Positions 1-6,981 of a DNA stretch of 10,606 nucleotides are shown here, piece by piece; positions within the stretch are counted from its first letter, which is position 1, and the number at the start of each line of letters is the position of its first letter. Below the pieces are notes generated by a model, which saw only the letters and a list, made by a program, of their open reading frames with translations, made no database searches and had not been told where the DNA came from. The stretch is from assembly GCA_000436255.1 (NCBI GenBank), contig HF990797.1, positions 1-10,606 of the forward strand. The letters are read 5' to 3'. Source of the stretch: Clostridium sp. CAG:1193. Its GTDB lineage: Bacteria; Bacillota_I; Bacilli_A; RF39; UBA660. The translations under genes were made by a program, and so were the position numbers.

Positions 1-16
1 TCACTAATTAGATATT

Positions 17-34
17 AACATATTTAAATATGTT
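17..34. repeat. Perfect 18-bp palindrome, possible weak terminator
   Basis: The two halves AACATATTT and AAATATGTT form a perfect inverted repeat 12 bases beyond the stop codon of the minus-strand gene at 47-586. On the plus strand it is followed by five T's. On the minus strand the following bases are only weakly T-rich. It could end the minus-strand gene or a converging plus-strand gene beyond the window edge. It has no G or C apart from one pair per arm, so the hairpin would be weak, and such palindromes can arise by chance in this A+T-rich DNA. Confidence 0.3.
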
Positions 35-46
35 TTTCAATATATT

Positions 47-586
47 TTAAATTATTTTATTGTGTGTTTTTTTGTATGTTTCTATTGATGAAGAACTCAT
101 TGTAGAAAAATCATATATACTATACCCTATAAATGTCATTATAAGATTACTTAAATTACATGTTGCTTTTATATGCTTATTTCTTCTACCATTCCATATA
201 TTATGAAGCTCTATTGTATCCCCATTCCAAACTACATTATCATGTCCTAATGCATTTTTTATATTCATTAATTTTTGTTTACTATTTATCTTATTACTTA
301 TATCTTTACCATTATCTAGTTCATTTGTAAATGTAAATGCTGATAAATCAAATTCATCTGTTGTTGCCTCTGTTTTAAAGTGGTGTTCTGTATTATATTG
401 TACTATATCATTTAAAAGTAATATTAACATTTGTTTTAGAGCATCTTTATTTGCGTTTTTTAAAGGTTTTTCTATATCTTCGGCTTCTATTAACTTAACT
501 AAAAAACTATATTTTTCTTTAGTATCTTCTGTTAGATTTGTTAATATAAATTTTTCTAATTCTTCATACTCTAATATTAATCCCAT
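47..586 (-). CDS. Hypothetical protein with HEPN-like C-terminal region, possibly 5'-truncated
   Basis: The ORF encodes 179 residues from the first ATG. The C-terminal third carries N-I-K-N-A-L-G-H-D-N (about residues 108-117) followed by a predicted strand pair around N-G-D-T-I-E-L-H. This resembles the R-N-x-x-x-H signature and trailing beta-hairpin of HEPN-type proteins, which are often RNases of toxin or defence systems. Here Lys110 replaces the usual Arg and His115 is kept. The N-terminal part is helical and charged. No signal peptide or membrane segment is seen. The ATG has no Shine-Dalgarno sequence at normal distance; the nearest AGGA is about 12 bases away. The frame stays open for 16 more codons upstream, to a TAA at 635-637, without another usual start codon. 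This fits a gene that has lost its 5' end. It lies downstream of the nfeD/SPFH unit, behind that unit's terminator. The family call is tentative. Confidence 0.5.
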   Translation of the reverse strand: MGLILEYEELEKFILTNLTEDTKEKYSFLVKLIEAEDIEKPLKNANKDALKQMLILLLNDIVQYNTEHHFKTEATTDEFDLSAFTFTNELDNGKDISNKINSKQKLMNIKNALGHDNVVWNGDTIELHNIWNGRRNKHIKATCNLSNLIMTFIGYSIYDFSTMSSSSIETYKKTHNKII

Positions 587-654
587 TCTTGGAATAAGTC
601 CTGAATTTTCTATTTTTATTGCACTTGTTATAATTTAAATATATTTTTCAATTT

Positions 655-695
655 ATATTATTAAAAACTTATACATATTATTAAAAAACTTATAC
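655..695. repeat. Two tandem 20/21-bp direct repeats
   Basis: ATATTATTAAAAACTTATAC at 655-674 is followed directly by the same sequence with one extra A at 675-695. The second copy supplies one arm of the terminator at 683-712, so the arm and its A/T tract exist twice. The repeat probably arose by slippage or local duplication. Confidence 0.75.
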
Positions 696-712
696 GTTTT
701 TTTGTATAAGTT
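683..712 (-). terminator. Rho-independent terminator after the SPFH gene
   Basis: The arms AACTTATAC (687-695) and GTATAAGTT (704-712) pair perfectly over nine bases with an eight-base loop. Read on the minus strand the hairpin is followed by six T's (plus-strand A's at 683-688). It overlaps the TAA stop of the SPFH gene at 711. The plus strand also has a T tract after the hairpin, so it could act in both directions, although no plus-strand gene is seen here. Confidence 0.8.
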
Positions 713-1592
713 ATTTTTTTTCTTTAATTATTTCTTTTGCAACACTTATTACTGATGTCATATCTTGAAGATTTGATGGAATGATTATTTTTGTTGCTTG
801 ACCATCTGCTACTTTTGCAAATGTTTCATAACTTTTTAGTTTTAATACTGCATCGTCTGCTTTAGCATCTTTAAGTAATTTAATACCATTTGCTTCTGCT
901 TCTTTTATTTTTAATATTGCTTCTGCCTTACCTTCTGCTTCTTTAATTTGTGCTGTTTTCTTAGCATCTGCAACTAAAATAGCACTTTCTTTTTCACCTT
1001 CAGCACGTAATATTTGAGCTTTTTTATCTCCTTCTGCTTTTAGTATAGCCTCTCTTCTTTCTCTTTCTGCTCTCATTTGTTTTTCCATTGCTTCTTGTAT
1101 ATCTTTTGGTGGAAGAATATTTTTAACTTCTATTCTGTTTATTTTAATCCCCCATGGATCAGTTGCTTCATCAAGTATTGTACACATTCTTGTATTAATT
1201 ACATCACGAGATGTTAATGTTTCATCAAGTTCCAAATCACCAATTATATTACGAAGTGTTGTTGCTGTTAAATTTTCAATAGCACTTATTGGGTTTTCAA
1301 CACCATATGTATATAATTTTGGATCTGTTATTTGAAAATATACAACTGTATCTATCATCATAGTAACATTATCTTTAGTAATAACTGATTGTGGATCAAA
1401 ATCTCTAACCATTTCTTTTAATGTTAATTTACTAGCCACTTTATCAATGAATGGTAATTTAAAATGTAGACCATTTCCCCATGTTTCTTTATAGCTTCCT
1501 AATCTTTCTACAACATTTGCATGTGCTTGTGGAACTATTCTTATCCCACTAATAACAATTACAAGTAATAAACCAATTATAATATAAATCAT
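711..1592 (-). CDS. SPFH/stomatin (prohibitin)-family membrane protein, QmcA-like
   Basis: This 293-residue protein has an N-terminal membrane segment (about residues 2-20), then an SPFH/Band 7 domain (about 20-165). The domain contains E-R-L-G-x-Y, L-P-F-I-D and the family's paired prolines at 161-162. A long charged coiled coil (about 165-250) is built from repeats such as K-A-E-G-x-K and R-A-E-G-E-K. The end has I-P-S-N-L (271-275), common in stomatin and slipin proteins. Such proteins oligomerise on the inner membrane face and organise lipid microdomains. The start is firm: AAGGAGG lies seven bases upstream of an ATG that overlaps the nfeD stop as ATGA, so the two genes are translationally coupled. 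SPFH and NfeD genes are paired in many bacteria. Length and motifs look complete. Which SPFH subfamily (QmcA or slipin) is less certain than the family. Confidence 0.93.
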   Translation of the reverse strand: MIYIIIGLLLVIVISGIRIVPQAHANVVERLGSYKETWGNGLHFKLPFIDKVASKLTLKEMVRDFDPQSVITKDNVTMMIDTVVYFQITDPKLYTYGVENPISAIENLTATTLRNIIGDLELDETLTSRDVINTRMCTILDEATDPWGIKINRIEVKNILPPKDIQEAMEKQMRAERERREAILKAEGDKKAQILRAEGEKESAILVADAKKTAQIKEAEGKAEAILKIKEAEANGIKLLKDAKADDAVLKLKSYETFAKVADGQATKIIIPSNLQDMTSVISVAKEIIKEKK

Positions 1593-2011
1593 TTTTCTAC
1601 CTCCTTAACAATTAGTTTTACACCTTTAATTTCAAGTATTTTAACTTTTGTGTCTTTCTTAATTATATTTTCATTAAAACTTCTTGCAGCCCAGTTTTTA
1701 CCCATTACCATAACACGTCCATCAAAGTTTGTAACATCTGTTAAAGTAACACCTATTTTTCCAATTACTGAATCTAAATTTGTTGCTTCTTTTTTTACTT
1801 TTAATACTTTATACATAAAAGGTCTAGTAAAAATAAGAAGTAATGTTGTAACAAGGAAAAACACTATAATTTGAATATTAATATTATTTGTAAAAATGGA
1901 TGTAATTAGTGCGAATAATGCTCCTATCGCACCCCAGACTGTTACAAGATTAACTGTTAACGCTTCAATAATTAAAAGTACAATTATTAATACTAACCAC
2001 GTATACTCCAT
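1589..2011 (-). CDS. nfeD: NfeD-family membrane protein (short form)
   Basis: The protein has 140 residues, the usual size of the short NfeD form without the ClpP-like protease domain. Two or three hydrophobic segments (about residues 3-20, 24-41 and 46-64) are followed by a soluble C-terminal domain (about 80-138). That domain reads I-G-K-I-G-V-x-L-T and K-V-K-I-L-E-I-K-G, matching the NfeD OB-fold barrel. Known NfeD proteins work with the SPFH protein encoded next to them, and here the SPFH gene overlaps the nfeD stop by four bases. The start is marked by AGAGGAGGAG just before ATG. An extended -10 promoter lies immediately upstream (2030-2038), making nfeD the first gene of a two-gene operon. 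TGA is used as its stop. Confidence 0.9.
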   Translation of the reverse strand: MEYTWLVLIIVLLIIEALTVNLVTVWGAIGALFALITSIFTNNINIQIIVFFLVTTLLLIFTRPFMYKVLKVKKEATNLDSVIGKIGVTLTDVTNFDGRVMVMGKNWAARSFNENIIKKDTKVKILEIKGVKLIVKEVEK

Positions 2012-2029
2012 AACTCCTCCTCTAGTAAA

Positions 2030-2038
2030 ATTATAGCA
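2030..2038 (-). promoter_or_regulatory. Extended -10 promoter for nfeD-SPFH
   Basis: The minus strand reads TGCTATAAT, an exact extended -10 element. It ends 18 bases before the nfeD ATG, and no convincing -35 is seen. The predicted transcript would start near 2023, at the first base of the ribosome site AGAGGAGGAG, giving a leader of about a dozen bases. Confidence 0.55.
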
Positions 2039-2090
2039 TATAAATATATATTTAGTACATGAAAAGTATTTTTATAATATTGTTAAACAT

Positions 2091-2116
2091 AAAAAAGTGA
2101 CTTCTTCAGTCACTTT
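2091..2116 (-). terminator. Rho-independent terminator after the YihY operon
   Basis: On the minus strand AAAGTGAC (2116-2109) and GTCACTTT (2101-2094) form an eight-base-pair stem with a seven-base loop. The stem runs into a six-T tract (2096-2091). It separates the YihY transcription unit from the nfeD promoter. Confidence 0.85.
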
Positions 2117-2181
2117 GTCAAATATATGACCTCTATAAGGAGATTACTCATTATAGCCCATGATTGAATGCTTCTGCATTC
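2117..2181 (-). other. Run of three small hairpins in the YihY 3' region
   Basis: Between the YihY stop and the terminator three further inverted repeats follow one another: GAATGC/GCATTC with a four-base loop (2166-2181), CTATAA/TTATAG with a 12-base loop (2133-2156), and GTCA/TGAC with a six-base loop (2117-2130). With the terminator this makes four hairpins in about 90 bases, more than a plain 3' end needs. A structured 3' UTR or a small RNA is possible. The region matches no riboswitch or ncRNA class that I recognise. Confidence 0.3.
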
Positions 2182-2183
2182 TT

Positions 2184-3005
2184 TTATAGTTTATTCTTGT
2201 TTTCTATATTTATACCTGCATTCATTACAAGTCCTATAACAAATGCATATGCTAGAAAATACATCCACATAAGTAGTATTATTATGTTTGATATACTTCC
2301 ATAAAATATATCATAATGTACTACGTTATTTATCCAAAATGAATATATTTGTGTAATTATAATCCATGTAATTGTAGTAAATAATGCTCCTGTTGTAACA
2401 CTTTTACTTTTTATTTCTTTATTTGGTGCCATTGTATATATTATTTTTATATTAAATAGTATTAATATAAATGATAATGGATATTTAAGTAAATAATATA
2501 TTGACATTATTTCTCCTTTTATATGGCTTATATGTGGAAGACTAGTAATTAATAATAATATCTTATCACCAAATGCTAAAACCACTAATAAAAATGCTAC
2601 TAACATTAAAAGTACAAAAGTCATTATAAATGCTTTTATTCTTTTTGAAATAAAGTTTTGTGGTGGTAAATCATATATGATATCTGATGCAGTTATTATT
2701 GAATTAGCACCACTTGATGCAAGTAGTAATGCAGAAAATAAAAATATTAATACACTAAAATCAAATCCTCTACCATTAATAAGTGGAAGAAGTAATCCAC
2801 TTACTGCTGTTGGAAATGTTTCTTTTATAAAGTTTGTAATTGAATCAAGTGAAATTGAAAACATTGATGCTACTAGTGCTATTAAAGCAAGAAGTGGAAT
2901 TATAGTAAGTACAAAGGAAAAAGCCAATTGTCCTGGCAAAATGGACATAACTGGCTTTTTTATAATTATAAGTATATCTTTATATAGTTTCTTTAATCTT
3001 TCCAT
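2184..3005 (-). CDS. YihY/BrkB-family integral membrane protein
   Basis: The protein has 273 residues with about six membrane segments (near 30-50, 83-104, 128-150, 170-191, 206-226 and 238-262), the usual layout of this family. Family landmarks are the early L-A-F-S-F-V-L-T-I-I-P-L-L, Y-x-x-A-P-N (190-195), and a late Y-G-S-I-S-N followed by L-L-M-W-M-Y. The family was once annotated as ribonuclease BN, which is not supported. Its molecular function is not settled; membrane transport or envelope roles have been proposed. The ATG shares one base with the stop of the upstream sensor gene (TAATG), and AAAGGA lies about eight bases before it. Translation is therefore probably coupled. It is the last gene of its operon and is followed by a hairpin-rich 3' region and a terminator. 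Confidence 0.9.
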   Translation of the reverse strand: MERLKKLYKDILIIIKKPVMSILPGQLAFSFVLTIIPLLALIALVASMFSISLDSITNFIKETFPTAVSGLLLPLINGRGFDFSVLIFLFSALLLASSGANSIITASDIIYDLPPQNFISKRIKAFIMTFVLLMLVAFLLVVLAFGDKILLLITSLPHISHIKGEIMSIYYLLKYPLSFILILFNIKIIYTMAPNKEIKSKSVTTGALFTTITWIIITQIYSFWINNVVHYDIFYGSISNIIILLMWMYFLAYAFVIGLVMNAGINIENKNKL

Positions 3006-5029
3006 TATTGTTTCCTTTTGTTCTCTTTTGCCTTTTTAATGTCTAATACTGCTTCATTTATAGCATCATCAATTAATTTAATATCATCAGTAATCATACT
3101 ATAACCTAATGTAGCACCTTTTTCATATGGTAAATCTTTCATTAATTTATATAATTTTCTCATATATAAAACTACTTGTTCTTCATTATATCCAACTAAA
3201 TATATCATAAATTCATTACCATCTGTTCTCATTATATCTGTATTCTTTAATTGATTATTTATAAGAATATTAGCAGCAGATTTTATAACTCTATCTCCCT
3301 CTACATAACCAAGTTCATTATTTACTTCTTTTAGTTCATTTAAATCTACCATTATTACTGCTTGTGGATAAACTTTATTTTCATCCCATTTATCAATATT
3401 TAGACTTAAATAATTTCTATTTTTTAAAGATGTTAACGGATCTATAAATTTAGATCTTTCTTCATTCATTTTTTGCTTATTTTCTCTATATTTTTTATAC
3501 ATTAATATAAGTACTAATAATATAAATGCTAAAACTGCGTAATAGAATGTAGAAATTCCTTCTAAAAAGTTATGCGAAATAATTTTTGACATTCCTCTAT
3601 TTTTAAATTCTGTTTGATTTATATTTGATAAATAATATTGGAATGCTTCTGAGAATGTATTGTTTGTTGTATCTCTTTTTATTAAGAAATTATAATTTAA
3701 ATTTAATGTTCCTTCATATACTATATAATAATCTTTTAATTTTGTATTTTTATAATAATTATAAGTATTTAAATCAAGTAATATTAATGGCTCTTTATTT
3801 TTAAGTAAACTATTAATTTTTGAATATGCTTTTACTATTGCTTTTGTATTTGCATTTATATATGAAGTTAATGCTGTATCTTTTATTGCATATATTTCTT
3901 TTCCTGATAAAGATACTAATGAATCAACAGTAATATTGTTTTTTAAGTGAGTTAATATTACATAAGAACTATTATATACATTTATAGTTTCATTGCTTCC
4001 ACTTGAATCTATATTGTAATAATTAAATATTATATCAACATCTCCTGCTTCAAACGCTTTCTTTAAGGCTTTTACTGAGTTATATTTCTTAAATTGAAAT
4101 TCAACTCCAGAGAAATTTTCAAATTCCTTTAAAAACTCTATATTAATTCCTTTATTATTAGATATTTCATATGGAACATTTTCTACATATCCATATATAT
4201 ATTTTTTACCCTTAAATGCTGATTTAGTTTTATCATCAATATTTTTATTTACGTAGTAAAAATCATTCATCTTTTTACTATAAAGTTTATCAAAGTTATT
4301 TTTATACCACTTATTATATAATTTTGTAAATATAGTATTTAATTTAGTATTGTTTTCACCAAGTGTTAATACATATTTATTAGATAAGTTAGAAAAACTA
4401 TTAACTATATAATAATTATTAGAAACAATTTCTTTTAAATATCTATTTTTAGGTACAATTATATAATTTATTTCATCAGAACTAAATGCATTAAATAATT
4501 GTGCATCATCTTCATAATTAGTAAATGATAGATTGTTTTCTAAAGATAAATATTCAGTTATACTTGATAAATTAGAAGTTAGTACTCCTACTTTATAACC
4601 TTGTAATTTAGATATCTCTTGTATTCTTTTATTTGTTTTACTTAAAATAACATAATTATCTTGATAGAATAACAAATCATTTCTTCCAATATCATCTACT
4701 TCATTAATTATTCTAAATATATACTCATTTGATGGTAAAGCACTTGATAATGAATATGAAACTTTATTTAAAGAAAGCCCTGTTTCTGCTTCAAAATAAG
4801 TTAGGAATGATAAAAATATATCATTTTCTTCAGTTGAAAATACAGGTAGATTGTTCATAACATAAATATCTATCATGCTTTTTTTGTTATCTTCAATCCA
4901 TCTTCTTTCAGATAAGGTTAATTCTCTTTTATTAGTGTTTGACCTTACAACAAATACTACTGTCAATGTAACTATTAAAAGTACTATTGCAAGAATAATA
5001 AATAATTTTTTATTGTTCTTTTTTTTCAT
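3005..5029 (-). CDS. Membrane sensor with two solute-binding-like domains and an altered GGDEF domain
   Basis: This 674-residue protein begins with a membrane anchor (about 8-28). Two successive regions (about 35-255 and 275-485) follow, resembling bacterial type-3 extracellular solute-binding domains. The second holds Y-G-Y-V-E-N-V-P-Y and A-F-E-A-G-D-V-D-I-I-F. A second membrane helix (about 492-511) leads to a cytosolic GGDEF domain (about 526-670), recognisable from D-P-L-T-S-L-K-N-R, D-L-N-E-L-K-x-x-N (562-570) and G-x-x-E-G-D. The signature itself is D603-G-N-E-F607 instead of G-G-D-E-F. One metal-binding acid (Asp562) is kept but the other (Asp/Glu at 605) is Asn. The inhibitory RxxD site reads K-N-T-D. 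It may sense an extracellular ligand and control c-di-GMP, or have a weak or lost cyclase activity. The start is set by GAGG six bases before ATG. It overlaps the upstream gene by 20 bases and the downstream gene by one. Confidence 0.85.
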   Translation of the reverse strand: MKKKNNKKLFIILAIVLLIVTLTVVFVVRSNTNKRELTLSERRWIEDNKKSMIDIYVMNNLPVFSTEENDIFLSFLTYFEAETGLSLNKVSYSLSSALPSNEYIFRIINEVDDIGRNDLLFYQDNYVILSKTNKRIQEISKLQGYKVGVLTSNLSSITEYLSLENNLSFTNYEDDAQLFNAFSSDEINYIIVPKNRYLKEIVSNNYYIVNSFSNLSNKYVLTLGENNTKLNTIFTKLYNKWYKNNFDKLYSKKMNDFYYVNKNIDDKTKSAFKGKKYIYGYVENVPYEISNNKGINIEFLKEFENFSGVEFQFKKYNSVKALKKAFEAGDVDIIFNYYNIDSSGSNETINVYNSSYVILTHLKNNITVDSLVSLSGKEIYAIKDTALTSYINANTKAIVKAYSKINSLLKNKEPLILLDLNTYNYYKNTKLKDYYIVYEGTLNLNYNFLIKRDTTNNTFSEAFQYYLSNINQTEFKNRGMSKIISHNFLEGISTFYYAVLAFILLVLILMYKKYRENKQKMNEERSKFIDPLTSLKNRNYLSLNIDKWDENKVYPQAVIMVDLNELKEVNNELGYVEGDRVIKSAANILINNQLKNTDIMRTDGNEFMIYLVGYNEEQVVLYMRKLYKLMKDLPYEKGATLGYSMITDDIKLIDDAINEAVLDIKKAKENKRKQ

Positions 5030-5507
5030 CTTCTACCTCACTTACTATAACATCATCACTATATGATATTTCTTCACTTATTTTATTTTTATATCCTATC
5101 ATGTTATAGTTTAAATCTTCATTTTTAATGAAGAATTGAAAATCATAAAACTTTATTTCTTCACTAGAAAATTTTAATAAAATTTCTGTACATAATTTCT
5201 GCATTTCTTCTTTAGTATTCTCTTTTTCACTAGCAGTAATACTAACATTTATAATTTTTCCTTGAATATCTATTTTTGCATCTTTTATTCCAGCTTTTTC
5301 TTTTATCATCTTTATGATTTCATTTTTTTTCTCATCAGTAATTTTTACTTTATCTATACCATCTAATCTATTTCCATATACTGTTAATTTATCATCTGGA
5401 TATAAATATTGTTTTACTGTAATAAATCCAAAAACCCCTATAATAAGTAAGAATACTAACGCAATTACTATTCTATACTTATAAATAAAATTCCAAACTT
5501 TTTTCAC
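5010..5507 (-). CDS. Small single-pass membrane protein of unknown function
   Basis: I do not recognise this 165-residue protein. A basic N-terminus is followed by one membrane helix (about residues 12-32). The outer domain alternates helices and strands; the stretch I-K-D-A-K-I-D-I-Q-G-K-I-I-N-V-S-I suggests a small alpha/beta fold, possibly BON- or ring-building-like, but this is only an impression. The tail is strongly acidic (E-V-E-D-E-K-K-E). The start codon is GTG at 5507, supported by AGGAAGTGAT three bases before it; no in-frame ATG is well placed. A near-consensus promoter lies just upstream. Its last 20 bases overlap the start of the GGDEF sensor gene, so it may be a partner of that protein or take part in the same envelope process. 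Confidence 0.8.
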   Translation of the reverse strand: MKKVWNFIYKYRIVIALVFLLIIGVFGFITVKQYLYPDDKLTVYGNRLDGIDKVKITDEKKNEIIKMIKEKAGIKDAKIDIQGKIINVSITASEKENTKEEMQKLCTEILLKFSSEEIKFYDFQFFIKNEDLNYNMIGYKNKISEEISYSDDVIVSEVEDEKKEQ

Positions 5508-5533
5508 TTAATCACTTCCTTAATATATTTTAT

Positions 5534-5562
5534 ATTATACTATAAGTTATAAATATATTCAA
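5534..5562 (-). promoter_or_regulatory. Promoter of the membrane-protein/GGDEF/YihY operon
   Basis: On the minus strand TTGAAT (5562-5557) and TATAAT (5539-5534) are separated by exactly 17 bases, close to the housekeeping sigma-factor consensus. The -35 box overlaps the last bases of gatB, and no terminator is visible between them. The operon could therefore also receive read-through from gatCAB. The expected start point is near 5527, about 20 bases before the GTG codon. Confidence 0.65.
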
Positions 5563-6980
5563 TCATCACACTTTTTTAATTCTTCTATAAGCATTTCATT
5601 TGCCATTTTCGGATTTGCAGTACCTTTTGTTTCTTTCATTATTTGACCCATTAAGAACTTAATACTTCTATCTTGGCCATTTTTATAATCTAACACTGCG
5701 TTCTTATTATTTAACAAAATATTTTTAATTATATTAGATAATTCACTAGTATCACTTATTTGTTTTAAACCTTTAGATTGAATTATCTCATCTACATCTC
5801 CACCACACTCTAATAATTCATTTAATATATCTTTTGCCATTTTAGAAGATATTTCATTATTTTCTAATTTAATAGTTAAATCTTTTATATTTTTAGTTGT
5901 TAATTTAGATTCATCAATCGTTATATAATTTTTATTCAAATAAGCAAGTATATCTCCTGTTAATAAATTTGCACTTATTATAGGGTTTACTTTATCATCA
6001 ATTAATATTTTAAAGAAATTATTTAATTCCCTATTCTGTATTAATGCTTTTATAGCTATATCATTAATTTTTAAAGATTCATATGTCTCTTTAATTTCAT
6101 TTGGCATCATAGGTATTTCTTTTTTTATGTTTTCTATCCAGTTATCATCTATTTCTACTTTTGGAATATCTGGTTCAGGAAAATATCTATAATCATTACC
6201 AGTTTCTTTAACACGCATTAAAATAGTTGATTTGCTCTTATCATCCCACTTACGTGTTTCTTCTTTTAATACTTTTCCACTTTTTAATAGTTCAGTTTGT
6301 CTTTTTATTTCATATAAAACACTTTCTCCAACATTACTTATTGAACCTATATTTTTAATTTCTATTTTAGTTCCTAATATATCACTATCACTTAATGATA
6401 TATTTAAATCACATCTCATACTGCCTTCTTCTATTTTTACATCACTTACACCTGCATATAGAAGCATTGATCTTAAATTTTCTAGATAAAGCATAGCTTC
6501 TTTTTCATTTTTAATTACAGGTTTTGATACTATTTCAATAAGTGGAACTCCTGCTCTATTAAAATCAAGTAATGTAGAATTAGCATTATGTATACTTTTA
6601 CATGTATCTTCTTCTAAGTGAATTTCTTCAATTTCTATTTTCTTTTTTATTCCATCATAAGAAACTTCTACATAACCATTTCTTCCAATTGGAGTATTAT
6701 TTTGCGTAATTTGGTAATTCTTTGGATTATCTGGATAAAAATAATTTTTTCTATCAAAAAATATTTCACGAGTTATATCACAGTTTAATATAAGTGCAGT
6801 TTTTATTCCTAAATCTATAATACCCTTATTTAATGTAGGAAGCGTTCCAGGATAACCTAAATCTATTACATTTGCCACTTTATTAGGTATTTGTCCATAT
6901 GTATTTTTAGTTGTAGAAAATGCTTTAGCTTTAGTTTTTAATTCTACATGCACTTCTATTCCTATAGTAGGTGTATACAT
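5559..6980 (-). CDS. gatB: Asp/Glu-tRNA(Asn/Gln) amidotransferase subunit B
   Basis: GatB of 473 residues, normal length. It binds misacylated Glu-tRNA(Gln) or Asp-tRNA(Asn), phosphorylates the acyl group with ATP and receives ammonia from GatA. Clear family blocks are I-G-I-E-V-H-V-E-L-K-T (6-16), F-D-R-K-N-Y-F-Y-P-D (75-84), H-L-E-E-D-T-C-K (121-128), D-F-N-R-A-G-V-P-L-I-E-I-V (139-151), E-G-S-M-R-C-D and D-Y-R-Y-F-P-E-P-D. The C-terminal tail domain is present. The N-terminal zinc cysteines of many GatB proteins are absent, as in Staphylococcus. An in-frame TTG at 7013 would add 11 residues. I prefer the ATG at 6980 because AAGGGGG lies about eight bases before it and GatB families start just before the I-G-I-E-V-H block. 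Only one base separates it from the gatA stop. TGA is the stop codon. Confidence 0.97.
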   Translation of the reverse strand: MYTPTIGIEVHVELKTKAKAFSTTKNTYGQIPNKVANVIDLGYPGTLPTLNKGIIDLGIKTALILNCDITREIFFDRKNYFYPDNPKNYQITQNNTPIGRNGYVEVSYDGIKKKIEIEEIHLEEDTCKSIHNANSTLLDFNRAGVPLIEIVSKPVIKNEKEAMLYLENLRSMLLYAGVSDVKIEEGSMRCDLNISLSDSDILGTKIEIKNIGSISNVGESVLYEIKRQTELLKSGKVLKEETRKWDDKSKSTILMRVKETGNDYRYFPEPDIPKVEIDDNWIENIKKEIPMMPNEIKETYESLKINDIAIKALIQNRELNNFFKILIDDKVNPIISANLLTGDILAYLNKNYITIDESKLTTKNIKDLTIKLENNEISSKMAKDILNELLECGGDVDEIIQSKGLKQISDTSELSNIIKNILLNNKNAVLDYKNGQDRSIKFLMGQIMKETKGTANPKMANEMLIEELKKCDD

Positions 6981-6981
6981 A

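Noticed and set aside
1650..1874. Plus-strand open frame opposite nfeD, and similar ones at 2677-3039, 4875-5066, 6232-6489 and 7088-7306
   Set aside because: They lie antisense to well-supported genes, show no recognisable family and are explained as shadows of the minus-strand coding sequence.
2110..2151. Minus-strand 13-codon ORF within the hairpin region after the YihY gene
   Set aside because: It has no ribosome site, lies within predicted hairpins and is short enough to occur by chance.
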